A stretch of 64,000 nt of DNA from Cinnamomum chago (Eukaryota > Streptophyta > Magnoliopsida > Laurales > Lauraceae). Positions 1 to 17,100 of this stretch are shown piece after piece; the first letter of the stretch is position 1, and each line of letters starts with the position of its first letter. The stretch covers positions 61,252,501 to 61,316,500 of the forward strand of contig CP142457.1 of the NCBI GenBank assembly GCA_038049695.1, written 5' to 3'. A program made the position numbers and the translations under genes. Under the pieces are notes generated by a model. It worked only from the letters and a program-made list of their open reading frames with translations. It was not told where the DNA came from and made no database searches.

Positions 1-249
1 GTGGTCAAAATAGAAGAAACAAAGGTGAAGATCCAAATTGACCATCAAAATAATCTCCCTTATTAATGAAAAACGAATCCAAGGGGAGACGGGAAATGAA
101 TACCTACGCATCACCCAAGTAATTTTAAATCATAGGAAAGTGATCAGGATCCCATATGCATTTTGTTCACACCTCATCTCTTGGATATTCCCATTTGGAA
201 TCCATTTTAGCATGAAGTCCTAGGAACTCAATTCCCATGCAAACAAACG
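1..249. repeat. MITE family 1, right part (cut by window edge)
   Basis: This AT-rich non-coding stretch is shared with 45621-46000 and about 37190-37440; for example AAGGTGAAGATCCAAATTGA here matches AAGGTGAATATCCAAAAATGA-like sequence near 45700. The right end (about 215-249) contains CCTAGGAACTCAATTCCCAT followed by GCAAACAAACG, the inverse of the left end of the 45621 copy (CTGTTTGTTTCATGTAATTG then AGTTCCAGG). Three copies with inverted ends indicate a non-autonomous DNA transposon. The superfamily is not resolved. Confidence 0.6.
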
Positions 250-1429
250 TATGGGGTCCATAACATGCATTGGGAAGTAACTAAATAATGGGAAGATTTT
301 CATCAATGTCTTGACCGCAATCCTTGACTGGAAGTTCTCTGTCCAAAATAATTTGACTGGGTAGCAAATGCTCTGCCTTTCCTGCATCCACCACAACCAC
401 TGGTCTTCCCAAGTGAATTTATAATCTATATTCACCTGCTGATAGAGGAAGAGGCATCATAGAGATCTAGGTAAAGGAGGTTTTTGGTCTTCAGGGAAAA
501 CTATTGTGCGGTCCATGTGAAGTTGGTGAGTGAGGCACCTCTCTTCCACAAACAACCAGGGATCAATCCCTGCCTATAGATGTAATGGTGAGGGATTTGT
601 CAGTCTGTGAGTGGGTGCGAGTAAGGGAAAAAAAGCAGCAGCATTTTGTATCTGTTCCGGCTTGACTGGTTATTTCTTAAGCCTGCAAGGCTAGCTCCCC
701 GTAATACACATTTCTAGGGTATATAGTGTATCCTCAGGCCCAGTCGGAAAACGGGGAAAATGTACAGTTTTGTTGAATGCTAGTAATGTAGGCCTAATCA
801 ATTATCACTGTAAATATAATATTGGCACTAATGTTTCTCAAAAAAAAAAAAAGATATATCCTAATTCCCAAACAATAGTCACAAGCCAAATTTTACCAGG
901 GGAATTCCCCTGCGCACTTTCACAGAGAGACAGCAAGATGCTCAATCTCTTGTTTAATCAGCAACACAAAAAAGTAGACCACCTTGTGTAATCGAAGATT
1001 AATACTTGGAGAGGTCATCATGGAACAAGACTGACTTGACATCTCCCTTTTTAGGAAGATGATTCTCACTATACAGTTGTTCCAAATGGATTATTAATGT
1101 ATATCATCCATATTTGCAACAGTAAAATCAGATAATCCTCCCATGGGGAAGATTTCTTTAGTACTCATCACATGAACCACTTGGATCAAAAGAAACTGGG
1201 TGGGCCCCACATAAAGAGGTTTTTGTATCCACAAGAATGGTATGCTGGAATATAATTTACTCCCTCCAACTGAATCATATTACATAAATGCATAAGCAAT
1301 TAGTCAAACTACTCAAAATGTAATTCAGTTAAAAGTTCTTGTCCGCTAACTTTAACCTCTCCAATCAGATTAAGCCAATCATGGTTCCACTCCTTCCATC
1401 TCACTAGTGTTCCTGAATAGTTCATCAAG
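250..1429. other. Spacer downstream of the DTD gene
   Basis: No gene was recognised. It should hold the 3' untranslated region of the DTD gene, which reads leftward and ends at about 1430 or, if the last intron is not used, at about 1308. A run of A lies at 841-852. The short open frames here resemble no family I know. Confidence 0.5.
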
Positions 1430-3119
1430 TTAGAGTTTGATACGATAATAATCTTGAATGCTAATTGCAGATCAAGAAAATAAAAAAATAATAATAAAAG
1501 GAAGGAAAAATGATGCCTATAATAAGAATTTGTTGCACTCGATATACTAACTTGGATGGTTGTGATGAATCAAGCTGCATTGTGACAGGGCCGTCATTTA
1601 CCAAATGAACCTTCATTCAATCACAAAAAGACAAAGTTTAGACCTTGTTGCTAGCAGCGGAAGAAAAGAAGAAAATCACCATGCTGTGCACACTATTAGA
1701 CTGAAAGAAATTACTGAGAAATGATATAAACATGTTACCTTCATCATTGCACCAAATACACCATCTGTATGAAACCGGTAATGAGAGTTAGAACTAACAC
1801 TAACAATACATAGAGAGTTGGGATAAGAATTTGATGATGACGACGGTGAACTAATAGTAATAAAGCCATGATTTGAGAAATGTAGGCAGACAATGCTGAT
1901 TGCTGATAAACTAGCTTATGAATTTGCACTCATGGACTGCTAAAATTAGATGATAGAGAACACATATGGGAGGCGATGCTGCACAGAGATGCACCCAACT
2001 CCAGTCCACCAGACATAATCCCAATTGATCATCTATTGCAAGATCATTTAAAAAATCCCAAACCAGGTAACTTGTCTGCTGTGCTGTCAAACGCATTTCA
2101 GGTGTCGCAAAAATAGTTTGAGAATTCTATACTGTTCCAGAGTACATACCCCTCTCCGCCTCCCCTTCCGGCCAAACAGGCCTATTCTAGTCATTCGACC
2201 CTGCTTCACCAGAAAAGTTTTTCGCAAATTTTTTTTCACAAGCTTACTCACCCTTTAAGGCTTAAATAAGAAGCATAAAAGCCTTTTACCCTTCCCAATC
2301 GAATGAGGGCTTAAGAGCATGGTTATCAAAATCGACCTAGTTTAAGTCGACTCGGACTCGGCAAGTGATGAGTCAGAGTCACCACCCGAGTCACCTAGTT
2401 GGCCGACTCTTATGGGTTTTGGACCCTAAAAGCACTTATTTTCTGTTTTATCTATTGGAAAACTGTCTGAGGCTCTTAGAGACATTTTGCACTGATTCTA
2501 GAATAAGATCAAAACCACTTTATTTTTAAAGTTCCAGCTTCCAAGCATTTAAAGATTGGTGGCATTATTTATTCATCCTACAAAATGAAATATACATATG
2601 GGGATCTGTAACAGCTTAAATTCATTACTAATAAATGGAAAAAAAAAAATAAGTCTTAAATTCTAGATTCATAGAATAATATTTCCTATTTCCATATTTT
2701 TAAACATTATTGGGCCTAGGGTGTGAGCTAGTGACTCGAGAGAATTGCCCCCGGGTCTAATTTTTAAATCGTGCTCAAGTCAGATAATACAGTAAAAATG
2801 TGCTTTAAGAATTCATGTACATGTCTAATTGCTTATTATTAATTGTTCATTCACTTAATTTTGAATTAGATGCCATTGATATTTTGACATGCAGAAGTAC
2901 CTTTTATTTATTTACTTTGCAGAGGGTGCCACTTGCCTTGAACTGGCAAGCCTTTTATTCCTTTGACAGGGATGTTTGCCTCATCAGATGGTAGGTACCT
3001 TGCCACTGATCTAACAATGCATAGTCTTATAATTGTTTGTAATGGTAGAGTTTGTTGAATGATATATATATATATATATGGATTTTTAAGTGTTGTTTTA
3101 GTTTTCTACTGTTACCATT

Positions 3120-3173
<54 letters not shown>

Positions 3174-4846
3174 TCTGCTATCTTTACCTTATTATGTAAC
3201 TGGATATTTTCCAGATTGGTATTCTGGAATTTTCCTATTCAGAGCCAAAGCAGAATGGCATTCAGAAAGAAATTAACAACTATGGTTGCAAGCTCTTGAA
3301 GTATATTATGGTAATTCAGTAGAAGACATGTATTCACATCTAGTCCATCCTACTGGAGAGCATGTGTTATATGTCTAGATTCATAAAATAACAAGATCTT
3401 GTTTTCCATGTTTCGAAGAAGGCCTTCCCTCTTCCCTTCCACCCCAAGGGAGATAGTGGGAGAATGTGAGCTATTTTTGAAAGAAGGAAAAGAGGTGAAG
3501 CTTTACTTCATAGTTCTAGATAGGAAGGGTCTTTGCCTGATCATTTGTGTATCCCTATTTCCAACTCCTTACTCCTGTATACAAACTACAACCTCACTAC
3601 AATAAATTCAATCTCATTGACCCTTGAAGATGCTCTTTCATATGCATCTCAATTGTTCGAATTTGTCCCAGAAAAGATTGATATTAGATAAACAAGTCAA
3701 ACATGTCAACAGCAGAAGCTTAATGTGTGCCACAGTTTTTTTTTTTTTTTCACAGACATGGAGTTCATTGATAAATAAATGCATGCATGAGGCAATGCAC
3801 AAAACACAAACTACCCCATCAATAATGTTTTATACTCCTTTTGCCAAACATATTGATGATGTTTCAGGTCTGGCCATGAATTCATTACATCCTTGAAAAA
3901 GTAGGGATAACCAAGCATAGCCTGAATGCTAGGTTGCAATTTGGAGAAACAAATTCTGTTTATACTTTATGAAAAAAAAATTAAAAATAACTGGTTCATT
4001 GGGATTCAAAAGAGCCTACCTTTTATTGCATCTGGATTGTAACTTTTTTTAAATTTCTGAACAAGTGACTCATAAAAGGGCTTCGCATCCTGGGGCGACA
4101 TCGCCACATGAAAATCAGGCTTGTTGCCCTTTAGAAATCCATAAAGAGTAAACTGACTAACTGAGAAATCAACAGAAAAACAATCCAAGAGAATCCAAGG
4201 GTAAGTCATTGATATACACAAGGAGCTATTTAGTACCACCAATGGAAATCACAATTGACCCTATAAAGAAACATATATAGAAAAGTGTATGGCATTTATA
4301 ATACCCAAGAGAACTTCAAACTTCCTCTGCATAACCTGTGAACCTTAAAGTTTATTTTTTTCAAGAAAGGAAACAAAAATAGAAGTCACAGTCAATCAAA
4401 TAGAAGAGTATAGAACAAACAAATGTAAAACAGTGGTATGGTATGGTTAAAAGAAAAAAAATGATTACAATGGCACATACACTTTGATCCCAAGTTTTTC
4501 CACTATTGTCATTTGGAAAAAGCCTCATATTCAATGCCTTCCTACATCTGAAGAACAAAATCATTCCTGAGTTTATCTTTGCCCATCATGAATCATAAAT
4601 TTTAAAGTCCCCATGAGAGGTCCAGTGAATGACCAAATTAAATTCAACATGAGAACTACTGCAGTCATATCAAAATTGCATGAATAGATAAAAAGAAAAA
4701 GAGGGGGTTGGGGGGGATTGGTTACATGTAGTCAGCATCAGATTCAACGTCCGATTCGTGAAGACCAACAAGAACAAGGAGGCCAGGCCCGATCTCTGAT
4801 ATCGTGCGCCCATCTACCTGCAACCGCTAACGTGCGCTTTTCAAGA

Positions 4847-4906
<60 letters not shown>

Positions 4907-5016
4907 CATTTTCATTTGAACGATGATGATTAAAGAAGAGAAGAGAAGGGAGGGAAAAGCAAATACTGACCGACCTCGACGCTGGCTGAGACCACCCGCT
5001 GAACCACTGCCCTCAT
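1430..5016 (-). CDS. DTD: D-aminoacyl-tRNA deacylase (D-Tyr-tRNA deacylase, DTD family)
   Basis: Removes D-amino acids (and glycine mischarged on tRNA-Ala) from tRNA, a chirality proofreading step of translation. Exons read right to left: 4975-5016, 4726-4817, 4481-4547, 4305-4335, 4020-4160, 1739-1764 and 1552-1610, all GT-AG with phases that join. The protein starts MRAVVQRVVSASVE and carries both family signatures: SQFTLYG in exon 5 and NDGPVT (the Gly-cisPro motif) in exon 7. The predicted length of about 162 residues fits the family. Intron 5 is 2.26 kb and repeat-rich; intron 1 is only 157 bp and one third of it is a GA/CT microsatellite. The C-terminus is uncertain: I prefer a donor GTTAGT at 1551 and a tiny last exon at 1430-1460, but read-through to a stop near 1308 is possible. 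Family identity is near certain. Confidence 0.93.
3062..3171. repeat. (TA)n and (GA)n microsatellites in DTD intron 5
   Basis: A TA run at about 3062-3079 is followed by about 47 bases of uninterrupted GA at 3124-3170. The local open frame is only the Arg-Glu translation of this repeat. The site is likely to vary in length between individuals. Confidence 0.9.
4849..4901. repeat. (CT)26 microsatellite inside DTD intron 1
   Basis: An uninterrupted 53-base CT run lies between exon 2 (ending at 4817) and exon 1 (from 4975). On the coding strand it reads GA. It makes up about a third of a 157-bp intron, so length variation would change intron size noticeably. Confidence 0.95.
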
Positions 5017-5816
5017 TTTTTGCAGGACTGCAGGAGATGGGAATTGAGGGCTCCTACCCTTTTCAGGATTGCCCAACCAAGTCACCTTTTTTCTAGAGGG
5101 GAGGGTGTCGAATCCTGGCCGTTCATCTATTAATTTTATGGTTGTACGGGACCAATTTTTTTGATGTTATTCTGGCCTTGTGGGGACCCTGCAAACTTGA
5201 TCTACTCAATTGGGTTGCACCAAAAGGGCCTGGCAACGTGATGGGGTGGGTCTAATATGAACTGGGTCTGTCTCGGATTGAAGGCTGGTTGGATGTCCCA
5301 ACCAGGTCCAACAAATTCAATGCAATGTCTCCATCATTTGAGAGCTTATCCTGGGTCTCAACTTTTTTTTTTTTTTTTTACCTCAGCCAAGGGGGTAAGT
5401 AAAGATAAAAAACCACCCTCACATGTGGAGAGACCAAACTGTTTTTTTAACACCCACAAGTTCTTCAAAGAGGAGGCATTATTTTTGCATTGAGGAGAAT
5501 TGTTCTAAGTTGAACAATGAATACAATGCTTGAATTCCTATAATTAAGAAATTAGAGTTTGTAATCACCAAGAATATGTCACCATACACAATCATGGAAA
5601 AATAACATGACCTTAATAGTCCAAGTGAGAGTTGATGCTGTAACATGCTTTACATTGTTCCATTCCACATTTCTGTCTCCTAAAGTATTCACAAGGTGAA
5701 GGAGGGGGTGAAGGGAAAGAATCTCTATTAATCTACTAAACATAACAGAAATGCAAAGTTTACACTAGTACCAAATAAAAAATAAAAAATAAAAAAAGGT
5801 GAACACAACCCACACA
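5017..5816. promoter_or_regulatory. DTD upstream region and PER19 3' flank
   Basis: An 800-bp spacer between two leftward genes. The left part must carry the DTD promoter and 5' leader; the right part carries the peroxidase 3' untranslated region and terminator. No TATA box can be placed with confidence. A T run lies at 5363-5379 and an A-rich AAATAAAAAATAAAAAATAA-type tract at 5773-5797. Confidence 0.4.
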
Positions 5817-9503
<3,687 letters not shown>

Positions 9504-11133
9504 ATAGAGACAGAGACAGACAGACAGAGAGAGAGAGAGAGTATATAGAGACCCGTGAACAAGAAAAATAAAGAAAAGCTGCATGCGGAGAGATCACAGA
9601 GGCAAAGCCAAACATGTAACTATTCTGTTTCTATTTGACATTTGTTTTCAACTTTTGATGAATGCAGCCCATGACAACTGTTCTCCAAGTAGTGTCGACA
9701 AACGTTGTTGAAGCTTTTCGATCAGGTATATAAATTAAGCTATTGGTGGGCCCACTAGTCAACAGGATTGAATTAATGACCCTTTGAATATCCAACTAGT
9801 GGGCCCACCTAATGCATATTATAAGTAGAGGAGTCATCATGGATAAAACAAGAGGTTAGTATTCTTTTTTATGGTTCAATCTAATAAAAGAGTAATTAAA
9901 ATCAGGAATTAATGCTTCAACCGTTTAAGAACCGTTGACATGGTTATATATGAAACGATTTTGACATTTTAAATCTGTTACTTATTTTACTTGTTAATTA
10001 TGAAGTCAAGGTTAATTAATTAGAACTAAAATGAGGGCAAACTTGCTTTGGACCAAACTATTCAGTGAATCAGTTCTATGATTCTCGTACCTTCACACGT
10101 GCACACATACACACATTGAGAAGGGAATGTGAGTGAAATCTCACCATACTGAAAATTAGATACAATGCTAAATCATGTGATGGCATTTTTTTTTTAAATA
10201 CATGATAGAATTCTCTAAATTGAACCTAAGCAAAATTTAATGAGTGGAAGATTGATAGGAAGAATTTCTCTTTGCACACATGCTCATGTGGTACGTAGTA
10301 CGCATCCAATCGTGGAACTCCCCTTTATCTCTACCTAAAAATTAAAATAAAAATTGGTTGGACTCTCTAAATTTCACCAGGTCCCACATGACCAACAGAC
10401 AACACTGATGCATATTGTGATGGATTAAATTAATCTGAGGATCTCAACCCTTTAATGATTTAATAGCATGAACTTCTGCTACTTTTTTAAAGTGGGATGC
10501 CTAGCAGAGTTTGTATTGTCTAGCTAGTGGCCTCTCAAATAAATAATGAGTGCTACTTGTTCACAGACATAAATGGTTAGTTAGAATTTTCCTCCATGTA
10601 GTTATTTGATTGTCCATTTAGCTGCCTTACAAAGGAAATTAAGTAACGTCCATTGTTAGTAGATGGTTTGTTTCCAAACTCTTATGTAATTAAACAATGA
10701 GTAAAACCCATAAACTACTGTATGCATATATAGTATGACGCGCATCTTTCTAATGGTAGTCCTAGAGGATCTTGTTCCTTAATTTAACTTGAAGTACCTT
10801 CTGTTAACATAAACAAATGAACGTGGGACAGGTCTGAAATCTGTTAGTTTTATCGAAATTCTAAAGCAGTTTTCGTCATGGGCCACCCTGCAGAAATTCA
10901 TCAACCAAGCAGTTCCTCACTTCTTTTAAGAAGGAAATAGAAACGTCGAATCATCTACACTCTCTTTAATTAATCTTATGACTAAGATTATTATTTCATC
11001 TTCTTGTGGTTATAAAGATTTTTTTTTTTGTCCCCTCACAGTTTTGTACAGCTTTTGTTGGAAATATCGACGAGGATCATCTCCTCATGGTCATTGGTTT
11101 GAGAGAAAGGCCACACGATATCCTGACAAACTC
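9504..11133. promoter_or_regulatory. PER19 5' leader and upstream region
   Basis: The bases just upstream of the peroxidase ATG (9504-9545) are a CT/GTCT-rich leader on the coding strand, including (GA)n on the plus strand at about 9527-9541. Pyrimidine-rich leaders are common in plants. Farther right I see no gene, only AT-rich sequence. A TATA-like element cannot be assigned. Confidence 0.45.
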
Positions 11134-11431
11134 TAGGGCATGTTTGGGACATTTACTTGTAAAGTCAAGTAAAGTAAAGCCCTATTCTCAAGAAAAAAAT
11201 TCCCTCCAAAAGTACTTTACATTAAATTTACCATCATACTTTTTCCAAAAAAGTCAAAAAAGTAACTTCATTTACTCACTAAAAAACAAAAAAACTCCAC
11301 TTTCCAATAAAAAAGTCAACTAAAAACAACTAAAAATAAAATATCATCATTATCCACTTATATTTTATTATTTCTTCAAAATAACCTCTACTCCACTCAA
11401 CTCTACAAGTAAAGTCCCCAAACAGGCCCTA
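11134..11431. mobile_element. MITE family 2, complete copy (298 bp)
   Basis: The ends are inverted copies: TAGGGCATGTTTGGGACATT at the left, and on the reverse strand of the right end TAGGGCCTGTTTGGGGACTT, both continuing into TTACTTGT. The interior is AT-rich without coding capacity (AACAACTAAAAATAAAATAT and similar). Two more copies lie at about 62868-63165 and 63166-63492. The target duplication is ambiguous because TA is part of both ends. Confidence 0.8.
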
Positions 11432-14176
11432 AAGCTGTTGCATTTCTGTTGTTTCTGGACGACTTCAGAGCATTAACAACAAAAGGCCTTTTACATCACC
11501 TGCTACTGGATAGTGTGAGCCCCATTTGGCAGCCAACCACGAAAAAGGTCCAATGTTACTAAATACATAGCACATGCTGCAGGCGAGCTGTGGATCAATC
11601 TCACCAGTCAAAATAGATACTTTTCTCAGAGATAGAGATTTATTTTATAAAGATCCGAACTTGGTCATATGGACAATAAGTGCTTTTCATGTCTCGAATG
11701 AGAGTCCTTTTTGTGGTGTTATAATAAAAGCTGTGGACCCTTTTGGTTTATGGAGCTGAAAAAGGAGAGCACTCTAGTTTTGATGGTTCTCTCTTTGGGT
11801 CTGCTGAGTCACATGATTCTAGTCTTCCACTTAAATAACCAAGTTCTTGCCAGGAAAAGAGAAGGAGAATGAGATTTTAGTCTTATCGAATCGTGAGAAA
11901 ATAGGCGAGGGAAGGACATGGAGCCATGGACCCTTCATGCCTTTCTTTATCTTTTCCATTGACAAAAAGAGAAGCGTGAGTGGGGAAGAGGGGAAAGGAA
12001 ACACCACCTTTTGGTATTGGCAATGGACATCGACGTGTAATGGTCGGTTGCCGAAAGTTGCAGTTCAGCAGATGGTTATTTTGTGTACTTTCCATCAGGA
12101 GAGAGAGAGAAAGAGAGGGAGGTTATTTTGTGTCAGGCGAGAGAGAGAGAGAGAGAGAGACCCCATGGTTTGCTTGGTTCTCCATTGGGGTTGACTGGTT
12201 TTGTTAGTTTGAGTGGTTGGGTCCGGATTCTCTTGGGTCATGGCTATAAATTCGGGAGTGAAGCAACTCTTTGAAATCCAAAGGTAAGATTGCGCTTATA
12301 CCTTTTTCTATAATTAAAAGAAGTTCCACTCCACTCAGGTTCCACTCTAGGCTAAAGATCAACCAGTTAGGGCTTGTTTGGTTGTAAGATGAATGGTTTG
12401 TGTTTGAGTCCCAATGTAGGAGGAAAAAGAAAATAGGTTCACTCCATTCGGATTCATTTGCAAGATTGATCGCACCTAAAAACATATTTAACTTCGTTTT
12501 TGTTATTTTAGTAATATGTTTTTGGCATGATTAATATAACCATGAGTAGAAGTGAAATTTTTATATGCTTGAGTTTTTTTTTTTTTTTTTTTTTGGGGTG
12601 TGATATTGAAGGTACGTATCAAGGAAAAAAAAATTCGCTATTACTCCAAGTTTGATACTTTAACTCGGGATCCAGCAATTAATCACTAGTCATGTGTGTG
12701 AAACCCTAGATGAAAGTGAGCAACTCCAGAAAATCAAAGGAAATGTATCCTCGAGAGTAAAAAAGATGAAACAACAATATATTTTTGTTTACCCACTACG
12801 TGTGCATTTGTGTAGAGTCGTGGAAGAGGGAAGTTGTGTTTTCTCTTCCATTGCATTGCAAGTCCAAATAGCAAGGTCGAACTTTCGGATTTCCTCTAGC
12901 ATGCAAGTCGGACTTCCAGATTTCCTCGAGCACGGAATCGAAAGAAAAATCTGTGGATTTTCTGCATCTTTGTTGCTACTCCAAACGGCGTCAAGGAAGA
13001 CACCGGACCTCCCCTCTCCGCAATGAATCCAGATGCACAAATTAATACCCCCTAAATCTCCTCCTTTACAAATAGAGAAGCCATTTTTTTAGGTTTTTAC
13101 AAACAAAAAATACTATATTTTTTGAAAGAAAAAACCTAAAAAAGACCTTTCCTTTATGTTTTTATGAAAGGCCCCAAGTTTGACTATGTAACATATGACA
13201 ATTAGTTTTTTGAAGTTAGTGACAAAATATCATTTACTTAAGCTTAGAAATAACTCAAGTTAGTCTTGTGGGGCCAAGCTAAATGCATGATGACCAAGGA
13301 AGAAATGGCAATGGAGAAGCCAACATGTAGATTAGAAAAGTAGGCAACATCATCCCATTTAAATGATATATCCTAGCCTTCGGTTTTAGGTCTTTAAACT
13401 TAAGGGGGCACTATTATCTTTTTATATTGTAACTCAAGATATAATCATTTGAGTTACTCTTTAAGGGTAAATCGGTTAAAAAGAAAAAAAAAATTTGAAC
13501 TGTCGGGCTAATCTTTGTACAGTTGGACTGTTAGTCAATAGAGATTTTAGTAAAAATATAAAATACAGGAGCTTTTTTGAGATTTTATGAAAGTATATAT
13601 ATAGGAGCCACGCCAAATTGCAATTAGAAAGCTTTACTAAATTGGGCTCTCCAATTATGGACCCAAACAAAGGAGCACTGACCAAATATCAAACTGATCA
13701 AGCAATTTTAACCATGTTAAAAACTGATCAAGCAATCTTAACCATGTTATTTCACCCAGAAATCGAATTTATAAACACTGATGATTTTCAAGTAAGCTAT
13801 CCATTTCATGTTTGTGATTGAGAAACTGACACATCCAATCATATATAGTGATTTTTTATAATTCATCCATCAACAGGAGGCGAATGATTTGGATTGCCAA
13901 GAAAAAAACCTTCATCAGCTGACTATACTCATCCAACAAAAAAAAAAACCTAGAAGGTAATTACAATTAAAAAAAATTACCAGAAAAAACAAAATTTTCT
14001 TCTTTTATCCACACTCTGTACATCAAAATCACAAATTCAGGAATAGAATCATCCAAGCCGTCTTAAGTTTGGACTCGGACACGTCCCCAGTGGGACCCAC
14101 TTGGGGACGTTTGCAAGTCCAATCCCCACTCATCTCTGTTACTATCAAGATCCCATTGCTCTAAGCATATCATGCA
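11432..14176. other. Spacer between MITE and glutamate receptor 3' end
   Basis: No gene was recognised. It holds interrupted GA runs at 12098-12160 (the source of Arg-Glu-rich open frames), a T run at about 12574-12594 and AT-rich sequence. The 3' untranslated region of the receptor gene should lie in the last few hundred bases. Confidence 0.5.
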
Positions 14177-17100
14177 TCACTGCCCAATTTCATGAGAAGT
14201 TGATGAATTTGGAGAGGGCACTGAAGCATGTTGCTGCCTGTGGATCTCACTAGGCTCCTCCAAGTCAAGAACATGTCCTCCATTGCCTGGCCCCTGGTCG
14301 CCCATCTGAGTCATCTCTATGTTGCGCTCGGTTTGGCCTTCACCAGTCGCATTGGTGGCCACATTCTTCTTGAAAAATCTGTGTGTTACATACTTGTAGG
14401 GTTTCAAAACAGCTGAACCAATTCCTCGTGCACTAACACGCACCGCCGTCGTTACAGGTGAAACAATAGAGTGCAACCACGGGCGAAGCCAGCGGAAAAT
14501 GAAGATGATGAAAGCAAATGAAGTCGCTCCTCCGGTGATTGCAAACAGTCCCAAGAAGCTCCAGAAGCTGAGGCTCTGGTGTTCATCGTTAACAGAGGCC
14601 GAATTCGAACAGTTATAAGAGGAGATTAAGTCACTCTTCAATTTACTGATATCACCACGTTCATACACTTGTAGAATTGCTTCGGAGATGTCTGGAATTA
14701 GTGGGGAACCCTTAGGGAAGGCCTGCATGCATGTTGCATGGGAATTGTGTTATTATGTATGAAGAAGTAGTTTCTCTTAATTAATATGTAATTATGTGCA
14801 TCATGAACAAATGAATGGGGTCTCCACTGTAGGATGGTACAAAAATAACATCAGATGGGAGTTCTTAGTCATCAATTTGGAGGCTTGAAGTGTTAGCTGT
14901 TTTTAAGTTCCAATCCAGCATAAAAATGTCACTTTAACATGAGTGAAGTTCATGAGAAGGTTTGATTAAAGGTCGCATGTGGCATTAGTAGTAATAATTA
15001 GTTTGAAGTGATTAGACTTAAGAGGAGAAAAGGATTGTTCCTACTTAGAGGAGATAAGGATTGTTTCTATTGTTTTTAATAGCTATATGAATTTTGTAGA
15101 GCTCATCTTATTAAGATGAAAATCTGTAAATAGCTCTAAACATATAAAAATTCGGCTTATTTATTTAAGTATTATGTTTTCTCTAAGAGGCTATATATTT
15201 GGAAACTCTAGTTTAACTAATAAGAGCTAATTAGGTTAAGATCTAAAATAAAAGCTCTAACATTTAAATTCTAATATATAATTAGTATGTTTGGTAAGAA
15301 TTATAAAAAAAAGGGCACTTATTTCATGGGGAAATTGAGGCCCATCTTCAGCTATTTGATAATCAGGGCCCCACCCACCCTTGAAAATAATAATGTAGAA
15401 TCTTATCATTTGCATCATTTGGAAAATTTTATTAGGTTATATTCATCCAAAGCACATGTAAATTTGACATTAGTTCAAAAAAAGCTCAAAGAAATGCATC
15501 TTCGATCCCCTGAGCTTATCTTTTTTAGAGGCAAAAGCTTTAATTTCTAATTAAGATCTAAAAGTAGATATATACTATAATTAACAGTTTACTAAATGCG
15601 CGCTCTAATATGTAAATAAACTATAAATCATAAAATAATATCTCCTAAGTTTCTTTCTTCACTTTTATTCTTATTTTTAATTTTTTTAATATTTAAGTTA
15701 TCAGCAACTTCTAGTGTCCCATCAAGAGACCAACATATGGTCAAACCCTACGCCATCCATCCCCAGCGTTTTTTTACTTTTAGATGTTTGTATACATGGG
15801 TGGAGTGGAATAAAATTAAAAGTCTAAAGATAAAGAAAAAAGAGAGATGAAGGATTTGAAAGTAAAAAATGCATAAAATGAAAAAATGCTACTTTTAAAA
15901 GGCAATAAATGACAAAGATATGTTCTTAATTAAAGGGCATTAAATGACAAAATGAAGAGGAGTAGTTCTTTAGTGCCTTTATTCTCAACCCCTTCCTCTT
16001 TATTTTTCTTTTAATTTGACCCTTATTATTATTTTACTTCACCCCTTGTGCAAATAAACATTAGGGTGGAGTGATCTAGCATATATGCAACTCATTAGTA
16101 CTGAATTTTTGTATGAGCAACTGTTATAAGGAGCAAGCATGATTGAGCACTCATTGCAGTACTCTTCCACACTGCAACTCCTAAGATCGAAGTGTAAGGT
16201 CCGATCCAAAACGGTTATTAGTCACTCACACTAAAATTTCAGCACAATTAGCTGTATGCTGTCATTAATGCACTGGTAATTAATATAGTGAAGGGATTAT
16301 GTAGTTACGTACAAAGCCAAACCCTCCGACATCAAAGGTATGTCCTGCTATGGTGAGAGCGTTGCAAGATTTAGCGAGTAGTACATTTGCATAGGGAACT
16401 CTGAGGAAGGCAGCTGCAATCTCTCCACTGCTTAAAGCATGGGGATAATCATCACTTGAAGAGTATTGCTTGATTTTGCTTGGTTGGAAGCCCAAAACCT
16501 CCTCCAAGTATTTCACGACGAAGGAACCGCTATCGCACCCAACAGTGGCTTTGCTCTTCTTCAGTGACTCAACTTCCATGATGCCTGTGTCGAGTCCCCG
16601 GAGGGTGAGCATGGAAGAGAGTTTTGCGGTGTAACTTTGTGTCAAGATCAATGCGACAAATAACCATGCCACCATTGCCATTCGACCTAAGTTGCTTTTG
16701 AGTTTTTCTCCTGCATTGGAAATCCATACATAATTAGTGACTTGCTTATTAAAAAAAAAAAAAAAACTTCACAAACTTTGGTTGTATCTCTTCTGTAGCT
16801 GAAGCTATTAATTTAGTGATTATAGGAAGGGAAATAGTAGACAGACCCAATAGAGAATATTTAAACATTGTATAATATGGGAGGGATGAGTTACTTTAGA
16901 CTATGATTATATTAGATTTGCGTTATATTAGGCTAGTATTATATTATCAGATTAAGTTTCTTATTTATTATGTGATTAGGCTTTCTATTATAGGGATGAG
17001 TTCAGGTTCCTAGTTAATGAAGTAACAATAGAATATTTGGCAAGATGTTGTTCAGAATTTTCTACAAGACCCCTGCTAGGTTTAGCAACTTAGAGTTAAC

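Noticed and set aside
1744..2096. Minus-strand frames near DTD exon 6
   Set aside because: They read through exon 6 and intron 5 in wrong frames; only 1739-1764 is coding.
3052..3276. Arg-Glu-rich open frame
   Set aside because: It is the translation of a GA microsatellite in an intron.
11847..12274. Several overlapping frames rich in Arg and Glu
   Set aside because: They come from interrupted GA repeats and have no family resemblance.
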